A DNA stretch of 61,845 bases from Anaerolineales bacterium UBA5195 (GCA_002412925.1 DHVZ01000053.1:100383-162227); one strand, 5' to 3'. Counted from the first letter of the stretch, positions 48,561 to 57,921 are shown. Program-made: numbers and translations. The notes: a model not told the origin generated them from the letters alone.

Positions 48561-48652
48561 ACTTTACATTGTCAGCAATTGGTAAAACCTCCAGTACTGG
48601 TGGGTAGGTACTGGAAGCCCGGCATAGTTGTATAATTTTTTTGGAGGGAAGT

Positions 48653-49966
48653 ATGAACAATGTCTATGCCGCAGTCTTGTTGATCCTGATCCTGTCTGGC
48701 TGCAGCCTGCCAAGTAGTGGAGGCGCCGGCCCGATGGCCTGGATTGACCGTCCGTTGGATGGCGCAAGCCTCCCGTTCGCGCCGCTTATCCTCCAGGCGC
48801 ATGCAGCCGATGCCGATGGGGTCACGATGATCGAGTTCCTGGTTTTCGATAACCTGATCGGCAGCCTGCCAACCGGGGGAGCGCGTTTGGAGGAAGCCAG
48901 CCTCGAATGGATGCCGCCCGGGCCTGGCTTGTACCGGCTCAGCGCCCGCGCCATCGATAGCCTGGGCAATACCAATGCGCGTACCATGCCCAGCGTCCAA
49001 ATTACAATCAGCGGCGGCACACCTACGCCGACAGCGGCGTCGTTGCCGGTTTCAGGGCAGTGCGCAGCCGGGAGCTTGATCGCGCCGCTGCTCCTTTCTC
49101 CCGCGGATGGCGCAGCCGTGACCGGAGAACCATTGCTAACCTGGTCTTATCCGGATACTGCCTGTCATCCCTCCAGTTACACCGTCGATATTTCGAGCGA
49201 CGTCTCTTTCTCTGACACCAGCCTGGGTTTTGGCACGTTGGATTACAACGAAACCAGCCGTGAGTGGCCGCTGCCAGCCGGTCAGTGTTACTACTGGCGG
49301 GCACACGCCTACGTGCCAGATGTCAAGGGACCGCCCTCCGCTGTCTGGAAGTTTTGCCTTGCCGCTTCAACCACCGCCACACCTCCAGCGCCCAGCTTCA
49401 CCTTGCTCCAGAACGCCAACTGTCGTCTGGGTCCGGGCACAGCCTATGACTCTGCGGATATCCTGATGCAGGGGGTTTCGGTTGTTATCGAAGGACGCGA
49501 TCAGGATAACGCCTGGCTTTGGGTGAAAAAGCCCTCGGGCCGTGGACAATGCTGGGTTTCCGCCAGCGTCGGCATGGCCAGCGGAAATTGGCAAGTCCTG
49601 CCGGTTATCTCTGCCCCGCCGCTGCCTGTCACCGTTACTCCGGCGGATCTCACCCCACCTGAAATCTCCAACTTGAGCGCCAACCCAACTCTCGTCAGTG
49701 TGCAAACCCAATGCGGCGGCACCCCGCCCACGACGCTCATCCGCGCCCGCGTTACCGATTCCGGTGGGATTGCCCGTGTAATTGCCCGCGTTTCGGGAGT
49801 GGGTGAGTTCGATATGTCGCCGGTTGGCAACGACTACTATCAGGTCAACCTCGGCCCCTTCGGCGAGGCCGGAACTTTCTCGATTTTCGTCCAGGCGCAG
49901 GATAATACCGGCACCACCGCCACCAGCGCGCCAATCGAAGTGCAGGCGGTGGCCTGCCCGGGATAA
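48653..49966 (+). CDS. lipoprotein with Ig-like and SH3-like domains
   Basis: 437 residues; ATG 48653 behind GGAGG, followed by lipobox LILSGCS. Order: an Ig-like domain (about 25-120, IDRPLDGASLPFAPLILQAH), a fibronectin-like domain (about 135-230, LLSPADGAAVTGEPLLTWSYP), a bacterial SH3 domain (about 240-310, LLQNANCRLGPGTAYDSADI to GQCWVSASV) and a last Ig-like domain with a C-terminal Cys. SH3 domains of this type bind cell wall. Followed eight bases later by a related membrane-anchored protein. Confidence 0.85.
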   Translation: MNNVYAAVLLILILSGCSLPSSGGAGPMAWIDRPLDGASLPFAPLILQAHAADADGVTMIEFLVFDNLIGSLPTGGARLEEASLEWMPPGPGLYRLSARAIDSLGNTNARTMPSVQITISGGTPTPTAASLPVSGQCAAGSLIAPLLLSPADGAAVTGEPLLTWSYPDTACHPSSYTVDISSDVSFSDTSLGFGTLDYNETSREWPLPAGQCYYWRAHAYVPDVKGPPSAVWKFCLAASTTATPPAPSFTLLQNANCRLGPGTAYDSADILMQGVSVVIEGRDQDNAWLWVKKPSGRGQCWVSASVGMASGNWQVLPVISAPPLPVTVTPADLTPPEISNLSANPTLVSVQTQCGGTPPTTLIRARVTDSGGIARVIARVSGVGEFDMSPVGNDYYQVNLGPFGEAGTFSIFVQAQDNTGTTATSAPIEVQAVACPG

Positions 49967-49976
49967 ATCAAAGGAT

Positions 49977-52277
49977 ATGAAGATGGGATCTAACCGTGGT
50001 TGCCTGTATCTGACAGCGGCTTTGTTCGCGCTGATTTTACTGATCGCCCTGACCCTGCTCGGAGGGTGGCTGTTCCGCCAACAGCAGGAGCAGGCGCAGA
50101 CGGAATACCTGCCGCCCATCGTCCAGATTACCGAACCGCAGGATGGAATTATCGTCCCGGTTGGCAGTCTCCTGCCTGTCGTCGCCAAAATTTTCGATAC
50201 ACCCGAAGCGCCGATCCAACGAGTGGAGGTCTGGCTGGATGGCGAATTGCAGGAGAAACAAGAGGCTGTCGCCGATGGCGAGCTGTCCCCATTTCTTCAC
50301 GCTTATCTTTTTATGCCATCCGAGGGTGTGCATGTCCTGACGGTGCGCGTTGTTAATCGCCTGGGCGTGATTGGGCAAAGCGAACCGCTTGTCGTTGTCG
50401 GAATTTCCAAGCTGCAGGATGTTCGACTGCTTGTGCCGCTTCCGGAAGGCGAAGGCCTGGCGGGTCTGGCCGCCGCTTATCACACGGATGAGGCAACTTT
50501 ACAGAGGCTCAACCCTGCGCTGGGCGGTCAACCACCCGCGCCAGGCGCAATCATTGCCGTGCCAAAACCTGCGGAAAACGAGCCGTCGCCAGCCCAACCA
50601 ACCCAACCTTTACCACCGCCCGCCAACTTTCCGGCTATCAATCCTGCCACGCTCCCACTTGACCCGGCGGAGCTGCCAGGCTGGGGTCTGACGGTCTTGG
50701 AATTGAAACCTCCGGCCGCCCCAAGCAGCCTGCAAGCGCAGGTGATAGATTGTAAAGTGACACTGGCTTGGAATGATAACTCCACCAATGAGAACGGATA
50801 TAACCTCTGGATGAAGGGGGCGAATTTACCAGCCCATCTTATTGGCACCCTCCAACCCTCCAAGGGGGGGCAAACCTGGTATAAGTTCTCCGCTCCGGCA
50901 ACCGGGGCGCTTATGTTTTGGGTGGAGGCCTTCAACCTCATCGGCGGACAACAGAGCAATATTGCTGTGATCGAGGTGGATGCCACCTGCCCGGCATCCT
51001 TACCAACTCATTTACGGGTGGAACTGCTGGATCTGAGCGTGGGCGGGAATTATAACCAGGCCTATTGCTACATCTCGCTGGAGGGCGCGCTCGAGACGCG
51101 TATACCGGAACAAGATGGGAACTTTATCCCAATTCAGGGCGGTCAGGGGAATTTTTCCGCCGTGCCGCAGACCTTCAGCATTCCCATTCCTGGCGATCAG
51201 TCGTTGGAGGTCAGCGGCGAGTGTTGGGGTTGGGCAGGCAACGCGCTGGTCAAACTGGGAACCTTCAGCGGAACATTCCCGATTCAGGCCTGGAATGGCG
51301 CAAGACAGGAATTAGATGGCGGCGCTTATAAAATTGGCCTGTCAATCTCAGCCTCGGGGCTAGTGAAAGTAAGTGGAGCGCTGGCGTACGACAAATTCCC
51401 CGACCCACTCCTGCCGCCGCCTTACAATGTACAGGAGGCAGGAACCCGCTGCCCGGGCTTCAGTTGTTCGGGCGTCTTTCTGAGCTGGGAATGGCAGCCC
51501 TCCACTGGCTTCAAGGGGCAGATCACTGGTTTTGATATTTACCTGGATGGCAAGCCATACAAATCAGTACCCGACCCCCAGGCGCGCTCCACCCCGGTGG
51601 TGCCCCCGGCCGGTTGTGGCAAGCCGGTCCGCTGGCAGGTGGCGGCTGTCTCAGGGACCACGCGCTCCATGCTCAGCCTCCCATTTGAGTATGACCTGCC
51701 CCCCTGCCAGGCCTATGCCGTGGTGAAGTTCGAGACGCTCGATATCCCGTGGACAGGCGATGGAATATCTGATGGGCCCTGCGATGAACTTGAATTCTTT
51801 CACATTCTTACTCTACGGGGGAATTACGACATGCAGCAAAAATTTTTCGGTACTGGAGGAGGCAGTTATGCACATGCCTTTAATATTGGTTTCGTCATGT
51901 ATCTGCAACCGATACAATGCACTAAGGAGGGGTCTCCTTATACCTTTTCGCAACTTGGGTATGGGTACGGGATTCAAAACCCCGACAAATTCATTGTTAC
52001 CATTCCCGAGACAAAAATTAAAATAACTGTGGGCACGGTTTTTGCTGACCAGGATGATGTCGGCCAGAATGATTTCTTTGGCCAGCGCGGCTTGGTTCAT
52101 GAGTACCCTGATCTTCAAGCGGCTGTCAAGGCACTGGGATGCGGCCAGAGATTTCGCGACCCGCTGGAAGGGTATCGGAGCGAGGATACCGGGGACACCG
52201 CCGTCACTTATACGTTGACGGTCTACCCCAATCCATGCGGAGATGTACCGCAGGGCATCCCGCTGCCCCAGAAGTAA
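49977..52277 (+). CDS. membrane-anchored multidomain surface protein
   Basis: 766 residues from ATG 49977 (AAAGGA). One N-terminal membrane helix (LTAALFALILLIALTLLGGWL), then an Ig-like domain (IVQITEPQDGIIVPVGSLLP), a LysM-like segment (EGLAGLAAAYHTDEATLQRL ... PAPGAIIAVPKP), a Pro-rich linker, a fibronectin type III-like domain (PSSLQAQVIDCKVTLAWNDN) and two further beta-rich regions with paired cysteines. Displayed outside the cell. Shares architecture with the gene eight bases upstream, so the two probably form one operon. Function unknown. Confidence 0.82.
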   Translation: MKMGSNRGCLYLTAALFALILLIALTLLGGWLFRQQQEQAQTEYLPPIVQITEPQDGIIVPVGSLLPVVAKIFDTPEAPIQRVEVWLDGELQEKQEAVADGELSPFLHAYLFMPSEGVHVLTVRVVNRLGVIGQSEPLVVVGISKLQDVRLLVPLPEGEGLAGLAAAYHTDEATLQRLNPALGGQPPAPGAIIAVPKPAENEPSPAQPTQPLPPPANFPAINPATLPLDPAELPGWGLTVLELKPPAAPSSLQAQVIDCKVTLAWNDNSTNENGYNLWMKGANLPAHLIGTLQPSKGGQTWYKFSAPATGALMFWVEAFNLIGGQQSNIAVIEVDATCPASLPTHLRVELLDLSVGGNYNQAYCYISLEGALETRIPEQDGNFIPIQGGQGNFSAVPQTFSIPIPGDQSLEVSGECWGWAGNALVKLGTFSGTFPIQAWNGARQELDGGAYKIGLSISASGLVKVSGALAYDKFPDPLLPPPYNVQEAGTRCPGFSCSGVFLSWEWQPSTGFKGQITGFDIYLDGKPYKSVPDPQARSTPVVPPAGCGKPVRWQVAAVSGTTRSMLSLPFEYDLPPCQAYAVVKFETLDIPWTGDGISDGPCDELEFFHILTLRGNYDMQQKFFGTGGGSYAHAFNIGFVMYLQPIQCTKEGSPYTFSQLGYGYGIQNPDKFIVTIPETKIKITVGTVFADQDDVGQNDFFGQRGLVHEYPDLQAAVKALGCGQRFRDPLEGYRSEDTGDTAVTYTLTVYPNPCGDVPQGIPLPQK

Positions 52278-52581
52278 CCTGTTGGTCGGGTTGGTTTTGT
52301 GTGAGGTGTTCAATGATCTGGTGCGAACTGAGTCTGGAGCAGAAAGTAGAGGAAAGCCCGTCAATCTGCGTGTAATGATTCTGTAAGGTGCGTGTCAACC
52401 TCCTGTAAGGAACAAAAAGCGAAATTGGGTGTTTGATTAAGTAAGAAAGATGGAACCAAAACGCCGACTTTTACGTTATATCAATATGGTCTCGATACAG
52501 CTGCACTGAGTAGGACGCTGTCCGTATCGAAACCCGCCGCTTACTCGGTCATCCATTTTTCTCTCTTGAAAGGAGGTTGTC
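52278..52581. repeat. 304-base gap with a degenerate hairpin repeat
   Basis: GGTCTCGATAC (52488-52498) and GTATCGAAACC (52524-52534) pair with one mismatch; similar words occur in the gap at 24157-24345. The rest shows no gene. The ribosome site of the small gene at 52582 is at the right end. Confidence 0.55.
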
Positions 52582-52701
52582 ATGTCCCTGTTTCTTGTGA
52601 TTCTCGTTTCTGCCCTGGTGGGTCTGTTTGTCTTGCTCAGCCTCCTGCCGCTGGTTTCAGACAGGCCAGATAACGACTCGCTCGTGCAACCACGCGATTA
52701 A
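52582..52701 (+). CDS. 39-residue single-pass membrane peptide
   Basis: ATG 52582 with a near-perfect AAAGGAGG nine bases ahead. The frame has a membrane helix (LFLVILVSALVGLFVLLSLL) followed by a soluble acidic tail (SDRPDNDSLVQPRD). A strong bidirectional terminator stands 25 bases after the stop. Ribosome site, helix-plus-tail design and terminator together make it a credible gene that automatic callers would skip. Function unknown. Confidence 0.6.
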   Translation: MSLFLVILVSALVGLFVLLSLLPLVSDRPDNDSLVQPRD

Positions 52702-52725
52702 TCCTATCCTGACCAAGGACAAAAA

Positions 52726-52751
52726 CCGGGGGCGGAATGCCCCCGGTTTTT
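52726..52751. terminator. bidirectional intrinsic terminator
   Basis: CCGGGGGC/GCCCCCGG stem around GGAAT, preceded by AAAAA and followed by TTTTT. Serves the 39-residue gene on the plus strand and purB on the minus strand. Confidence 0.88.
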
Positions 52752-52793
52752 CGTTGTGCACTCTACCCTTGCTTTCGCATTATTCTTTACTTG

Positions 52794-54188
52794 TTACTCA
52801 TTTCTCATTTCTCTCTCCGCCATCTCTACCAATTTCCTCGCCCTCACCGGCGCATCCCCCAGATGGGATTCGTAATCCATCAACTCCCGTACCTGTTCAA
52901 CAGACAAAAACTTCAGGATTTCTGGGTCTTCTGCCAGGTTCTCTGCCAGCGGATTGACCTCGCCGCCTCGGACAGTTTCCCAGGCCTGCATGGATTGTTC
53001 GCGGATCACCTCATGCATCTCCTGGCGACTGGCCCCCGCTTTGACGGCCGCCATCAGCACCCTTTCAGTGGCCGCAAATGGCCCGTAGACGGCCAGATTC
53101 CGCGCCAGGGCGTGTTCGTCGACTCTCAGGCCGGAGAGGATGCCCTGGGCTGTTTTGAGCATTTCGTCAGCCGCCAGGAAGGCTTCGGGCAGGATCGTCC
53201 GGCGGTTGGCCGAGTCGTCCAGGGTCCGTTCGAGCAGGGAATGGGCGGCGTTATCCCAGGCCACACGCGGAAGCTGCGCCAGGTAGCGCCCGAGCGAGTC
53301 GATTTTCTCGGCGCGGATCGGATTGCGCTTGAATGGCATTGCCGAGGAGCCAACCTGTTTGCTGCCAAACGGCTCGCTCAATTCCCCAATCGGTGGGGAT
53401 TGCAGCAGGCGCAGGTCGAAGGCCATTTTGTAGAGTGACTGCCCCAGCCCGGCCAGGGCGGCCAGTACGCTGTAATCCTGTTTGCGCGGGTAAGTCTGCG
53501 TGGCGACCGGGTAAAATGGCAGGACGAGCTTTTCACTCAGTTGGCGCTCGAAGTTGGCCAGTTCACTCACGCCGATTAGTTCGGCGTAAGAAGCGCCGGT
53601 CCCGACTGCGCCTTTGAAACCTTTTCCCCGAATCTTGCCTCTTTCTTCTTTAATCCTTTGGTAGTCTTCCAGTAAATCCTGCGCGTACTGCGCCAGCCGG
53701 TAGCCCAGCGTGGACGGCTCGGCGGGTTGGAGGTGCGTGAACGCGATCAACGGGGTATCGGCATATTTATCGATCAGCAGACCCAGGGTGCGGAGCAGGC
53801 CGCGCAGCGCTTCGAGGGTTAGCTCCAGGCCCTGGCGCAGACGCAGTGCGTCGGCGTTGTCCTCCACATCCATTGAGGTTGCCCCAAAATGGATAATTCC
53901 GCCGCCCAGTGTGGCCTGCTCGGCAAAAGTTCGTACTTCGGCCATCAAATCGTGCTGGATTTCGGATTCGATCTCCAGCGCGCGCGGCAGGTCGATTTCC
54001 TCCATGTGTTTGCGCAGGTCGGCGGCTTGTTCGGGGCGCACCAGCTCGTAGCCGCTCTGCACTTCGGCCAGCGCCACCCAGATTTGCCGCCAAAGCCGGC
54101 GCTTGTGGTCTTCAGACCACAGGCTGCGCATTTTAGATGAGCCGTAGCGCCAAGTAAACGGGGATTGGTACGCGGTGAAATCAGTCAT
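52794..54188 (-). CDS. purB: adenylosuccinate lyase
   Basis: 464 residues of the fumarase/aspartase superfamily. The signature loop is SSAMPFKRNPIRAEKI (catalytic Ser region), with IIHFGATSMDVEDNADALRL and AFTHLQPAEPSTLGYRLAQY carrying substrate-binding His and Thr. The enzyme cleaves adenylosuccinate to AMP and SAICAR to AICAR, both releasing fumarate, in purine synthesis. Cytosolic homotetramer in the family. No other purine genes are adjacent. Length is normal. Confidence 0.96.
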   Translation of the reverse strand: MTDFTAYQSPFTWRYGSSKMRSLWSEDHKRRLWRQIWVALAEVQSGYELVRPEQAADLRKHMEEIDLPRALEIESEIQHDLMAEVRTFAEQATLGGGIIHFGATSMDVEDNADALRLRQGLELTLEALRGLLRTLGLLIDKYADTPLIAFTHLQPAEPSTLGYRLAQYAQDLLEDYQRIKEERGKIRGKGFKGAVGTGASYAELIGVSELANFERQLSEKLVLPFYPVATQTYPRKQDYSVLAALAGLGQSLYKMAFDLRLLQSPPIGELSEPFGSKQVGSSAMPFKRNPIRAEKIDSLGRYLAQLPRVAWDNAAHSLLERTLDDSANRRTILPEAFLAADEMLKTAQGILSGLRVDEHALARNLAVYGPFAATERVLMAAVKAGASRQEMHEVIREQSMQAWETVRGGEVNPLAENLAEDPEILKFLSVEQVRELMDYESHLGDAPVRARKLVEMAEREMRNE

Positions 54189-54347
54189 ATGAAAAACCTG
54201 CCTGTGCTGGAATAAGATGATGAGAATTTTTCAAGATTTGTAGTATTTCAACACTGTTGAGTTTGGGTAGTGCTAAAAAAGCTGTATAATCATTTTATCA
54301 TTTGTGCCAGGTTTGCCGTTAAAAAATATACCGAAAGGATATTTTTT

Positions 54348-54890
54348 ATGTATATCGAAGCAGAATTTTATACTTTCGACCACGTGATTCGAGGATTTGT
54401 CGATACGCCTCAAGAAAGATTAAGCGATTTTTTGAACCTAAAAAACGATACGACTGTCTTGATCCGGGATGTCCAGATTGGCCGTTTGCTTGGCATGGGC
54501 AAGTCACCGCCCATCCGAATGCCTGAAACACGGATGGAAAAACATTCCATCCTGTTCGCGTATCCGATGGATCGAGATATGACTACCAAGAGCATCTACC
54601 GTAGATCGTTCCGACAGATTTTCCAAGTAGCTGTGATCCTGCCAAATTTTGAATTGATTGGTTCCATCCATTTAACTGAAAAATTGGAAATCCGCCGCAT
54701 TCTTCTTTCACGCCCGGATGACTTTATTCCATTGACTGAAGCTACAGCCATTTACTCTCTCTATCCTGCTGTGACTGCTTGGAGAAGCGCTATTGTTTTC
54801 AATAAAAATAGGATGATCTTAATCGGTGAACATACCCCAGCGGAAAACCCGTTCAATGTGGCTGAAAAACCGCCGAATCCCTCGAAATAA
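54348..54890 (+). CDS. DUF6812-like protein, first of a tandem pair
   Basis: 180 residues from ATG 54348 (GAAAGGAT ahead, and a TATAAT box at 54285-54290). Two similar beta halves: VIRGFVDTPQERLSDFLNLK and ELIGSIHLTEKLEIRRILLS...DDFIPLTEA. The pattern G-x(1-3)-R(L)SDFLN and F-I-P-L-T recalls the DUF6812 family, whose role is unknown. No signal peptide. Paralogous to the next gene with a shared frame of about 40% identical positions by eye. Confidence 0.75.
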   Translation: MYIEAEFYTFDHVIRGFVDTPQERLSDFLNLKNDTTVLIRDVQIGRLLGMGKSPPIRMPETRMEKHSILFAYPMDRDMTTKSIYRRSFRQIFQVAVILPNFELIGSIHLTEKLEIRRILLSRPDDFIPLTEATAIYSLYPAVTAWRSAIVFNKNRMILIGEHTPAENPFNVAEKPPNPSK

Positions 54891-54949
54891 AAAATTGTTT
54901 ACAGGTAATGCCCCAATTTGGTAATGATTAACTGAATGCGGAGAGATGA

Positions 54950-55480
54950 ATGGCGATTGAAGCCCAGTTCTTTACCCCGAATCATATGGTCCGTGGATTT
55001 GTCGATACATCCGGCGAACGATTAAGCGACGTTCTAAATAGGAAAAACGAAACTGCGCTTTTCATCACAAAAGCGCAATTGTTCTGCATGATCTCTGCTG
55101 GCAAGACTCCGCCTACGCCGGTCCCCGACCTGCGCCTGGAAAAAAGTTTTTTGATGGCTGCCATACCCATGGATAGCGACGTGACCCATAAGAGCCTTTT
55201 CCGCAAGACGGCTGGTCAGAGTTATGAAATCACTGTTTTACTTCCCAATTATGAGCTGCGCGGCAGGGTTTTCATGTCCGAACGGCTCGATTTGCGCCGG
55301 GGGTTCGTGGCGCGCGCCGAAGACTTTATCCCAATGACCAGCGCCATGTTTGTGTATACCCCAGCCCCGCAGATTACTGTGCGTGCCAATACGATTATTT
55401 TCAACAAACACCATGTCGGCTTTTTGGGCGACCACCCTCTGGTGCGCGATGTAGCGACTATTCCAGTCAGCGGCGGGTAA
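54950..55480 (+). CDS. DUF6812-like protein, second of a tandem pair
   Basis: 176 residues: MVRGFVDTSGERLSDVLNRK, KTPPTPVPDLRLEKSFLMAA, YEITVLLPNYELRGRVFMSE, DFIPMTSAMFVYTP, IIFNKHHVGFLGDH. Every block has its counterpart in the gene 60 bases upstream, so the pair came from a tandem duplication. GGAGAG site at the start. It runs into the M1 peptidase gene with only nine bases between. Confidence 0.75.
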   Translation: MAIEAQFFTPNHMVRGFVDTSGERLSDVLNRKNETALFITKAQLFCMISAGKTPPTPVPDLRLEKSFLMAAIPMDSDVTHKSLFRKTAGQSYEITVLLPNYELRGRVFMSERLDLRRGFVARAEDFIPMTSAMFVYTPAPQITVRANTIIFNKHHVGFLGDHPLVRDVATIPVSGG

Positions 55481-55489
55481 AAGGATTTC

Positions 55490-57046
55490 ATGGATCGCGC
55501 TGGGAAGCCTGTTTTCGGATCTGCAGCCTGTTTTCCGCCAGATGGGGTGGCCGCCAGGCTGCTTTTTCTGTCTGCTTGGATGATCTTCAGCGCCATCCAG
55601 TTTTCTGCCTGCGCTGAGTCTCTGCCCTCGTCTGTGCCGACGCCGATCCCGGCTACTCTGTCCGTATCTGTGCCGACTCGTTCTCCCTTGCCAGCCGCCA
55701 CTTTCCCTGCCCCGCTTTCGGCGCCGACCTTGCTGCCTTACCCACAATACAAACTCGATGTGTGGATGGATTACGCCACTCACTACTTGCGCGTTGAAGA
55801 AACGATTGTTTACCCCAACCAGACCGGTGGGAACCTGCCCGAACTGGTGCTGGCAGTTCTTCCCAACGATTGGCCGCTGTTTATGCTCACCAGCTTGCGC
55901 GTGGATGGCGCCGACTCGACCGCTCATACGCTTTCTGGTGAGCGCCTGACCATTCCGCTTTTCCAGCCGCTTGCGCCAGACGGGGTGGTGACTTTGTCCC
56001 TCAGATACGATCTTTCCCTTCCGCCGATTGCGGCCAGTGAGCTTCAGCAGGGACGTCCGCAAGTCTATGGTTATAGCCCCCGCCAGATCAACCTGATCGA
56101 CTGGTACCCATTTATTGTCCCATATGAGCCGGGCCAGGGTTGGCTGCTGCCCCCTCCCACGCTCTTTGGTGAATACCTGGCTTACGAGGTTGCCGATTTC
56201 GATGTGACCCTGCATTTCCCCGACTCGAATGCCATCCCTGTCATCGCTGCCAGCGGTGTGGAACAGCCTGCGTCAGACCCGTCCACCCGGCGTTATCGCC
56301 TCGAACATGGACGCAGCTTTGCCATCTCGGCCAGTCCCAATTTCCAGGTGGCTTCACAAGTTGTTGCTGGCATGACGGTTTCGAGCTATTTTTTTCCCGA
56401 AAACCAGCCCGCGGGGCAGGCCGTGCTCGCCGTTAGTGCGCAAGCCCTGCAAATTTTCAACGACCGCTTCGGGCCGCCTCCACACCCCACGCTCCGTGCC
56501 GTCCAGGGCGATTTCGCGGACGGCATGGAAGCCTCCGCCTTTTACTGGCTGGGGCAGGGCTACTACAATCGTTATGACGGTACGCCCAAAAACTACCTGA
56601 CCATCATCTCGGCGCACGAAACTGCCCACCAGTGGTGGTTCGAACGCGTGGGGAACGACCAAATGCTCGAACCCTGGCTGGATGAGTCCCTTGCGGCTTA
56701 TTCGGAACGCATTTATTATGAAACGGCGCATCCCGATTTGCTCAACTGGTGGTGGGATTATCGGATCGAGCGTTATTCCCCAATAGGCTGGGTCGACATG
56801 CCTGTCACAGATGCGCCCTATTATGAGGCCTACCGCCAGGCCGTTTATCTGAACGGCGCAAAATTCATGGAGAGCCTGCGCAGGCGGCTGGGTGATGAGG
56901 CTTTTTTTGTTTTCCTGCGTGCTTACGCCTCCCAAATGACTTCTCGGCGCGCCACGGCGGATGATTTTTTCAACATTTTGCGCCAGCAGACCACAGCCGA
57001 TTTTTCAGACCTCCTCTCTGTCTATTTTCATTTTCCTCGTCGATAA
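55490..57046 (+). CDS. M1-family zinc metallopeptidase, exported
   Basis: 518 residues. Signal region with FSACAE (possible lipobox), Ser/Pro linker to about 75, a beta-rich M1 N-terminal domain, then the catalytic site HETAHQWWFERV with the third zinc ligand Glu 18 residues after the second His (LDESLAAYSE). A typical GAMEN exopeptidase motif is not obvious; ADGMEASAFYW occupies its place (GMEAS), so aminopeptidase specificity is uncertain. Acts outside the membrane. Follows the DUF6812-like pair closely. Confidence 0.9.
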   Translation: MDRAGKPVFGSAACFPPDGVAARLLFLSAWMIFSAIQFSACAESLPSSVPTPIPATLSVSVPTRSPLPAATFPAPLSAPTLLPYPQYKLDVWMDYATHYLRVEETIVYPNQTGGNLPELVLAVLPNDWPLFMLTSLRVDGADSTAHTLSGERLTIPLFQPLAPDGVVTLSLRYDLSLPPIAASELQQGRPQVYGYSPRQINLIDWYPFIVPYEPGQGWLLPPPTLFGEYLAYEVADFDVTLHFPDSNAIPVIAASGVEQPASDPSTRRYRLEHGRSFAISASPNFQVASQVVAGMTVSSYFFPENQPAGQAVLAVSAQALQIFNDRFGPPPHPTLRAVQGDFADGMEASAFYWLGQGYYNRYDGTPKNYLTIISAHETAHQWWFERVGNDQMLEPWLDESLAAYSERIYYETAHPDLLNWWWDYRIERYSPIGWVDMPVTDAPYYEAYRQAVYLNGAKFMESLRRRLGDEAFFVFLRAYASQMTSRRATADDFFNILRQQTTADFSDLLSVYFHFPRR

Positions 57047-57087
57047 ACATCGAAATTACGGATAACAAACCTTTCGACTCAAAAACC

Positions 57088-57867
57088 ATGGACTTCCTGG
57101 AATCTAATCCCACTCCGATTTTCAAGCGCGACTTGACGTTTCGCAGCCCCCTGATGAACGCTGCCGGGACTCTCGGTTTTGCTCCCGATGCTCGCGCCGC
57201 TGTCAAGTGGGGAGATTTTGGCGCTTTTGTGACCAATCCGATCAGCCTGCGGCCCCGGCTGCCTGCCAAAGCCCCGGAGTTGATCGAATATCCCGGCGGA
57301 TTTCTCTTCCACAACGGATTGCCCAATCCGGGTCTTTCTGCCGCCCTGAAAAAATACGCCCGCCATTGGGCTGACACCGCTTTGCCGGTCATTGTCAACT
57401 TGATGGCCGACCGCCCCGAGGAAACCGCCCGCATGGTTCGCTCACTCGAAGGGCTTGAAAATATTGCCGCCATCGAACTCGGTTTTGCCCCACTCTTGGC
57501 CACGGACATTATCCTGATGGCGGTCGAAATGTCGCTGGGAGAACTCCCGCTGATTGTGAACCTGCCCTTTGAGCAGGTGCTGACTCTTGGGCCGCGTGTC
57601 ATCCAGTTGGGCGCGGCGGCTGTCAGTCTTGCCGCGCCACGCGGCGCTTTACCGAAGGGAGATGCAATGATTACCGGGCGGCTGTTTGGACCCTCGCTTT
57701 TCCCCCAATCTTTGGAACTGGTTCGCAGCGCGGTCAAGCTTGGTCTGCCTGTCATCGGCGGAGGCGGCGTCTATAGCCAGGAAAATGCCAGCGCCATGCT
57801 CGAGGCAGGCGCATCGGCGGTGCAGGTCGATACGGTTTTGTGGAAAAACGGCTGGTTGAGAGGATAA
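57088..57867 (+). CDS. dihydroorotate dehydrogenase-like protein, shortened
   Basis: 259 residues against about 300-310 for class 1 enzymes. It begins like PyrD (FRSPLMNAAGTLGFAPDA), continues FVTNPISLRPRLP and FHNGLPNPGLSAALKKYA, and ends with GLPVIGGGGVYSQENASAML and an FMN phosphate-type AGASAVQVDTVLW. The conserved N(V/I)SCPN substrate/FMN loop is replaced by AIELGFAPLL, and no catalytic base Cys or Ser is evident. It may bind FMN but act on another substrate. A terminator follows. Not in an operon with pyrimidine genes. Confidence 0.75.
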   Translation: MDFLESNPTPIFKRDLTFRSPLMNAAGTLGFAPDARAAVKWGDFGAFVTNPISLRPRLPAKAPELIEYPGGFLFHNGLPNPGLSAALKKYARHWADTALPVIVNLMADRPEETARMVRSLEGLENIAAIELGFAPLLATDIILMAVEMSLGELPLIVNLPFEQVLTLGPRVIQLGAAAVSLAAPRGALPKGDAMITGRLFGPSLFPQSLELVRSAVKLGLPVIGGGGVYSQENASAMLEAGASAVQVDTVLWKNGWLRG

Positions 57868-57877
57868 AGACAACAAA

Positions 57878-57901
57878 AAACCCCATCTCACGACGGGGTT
57901 T
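57878..57901. terminator. bidirectional intrinsic terminator
   Basis: AAACCCC/GGGGTTT stem with a 10-base loop, A-run on the left. Ends both the plus-strand gene at 57867 and the minus-strand cold-shock gene at 57922. Confidence 0.8.
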
Positions 57902-57921
57902 GGCTTATACAGTCAGGCTAA

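Noticed and set aside
48608..48636. Promoter with TATAAT at 48631
   Set aside because: No -35 at the right distance, and the start would leave the ribosome site at the extreme 5' end; the gene probably relies on readthrough from 47193-48560.
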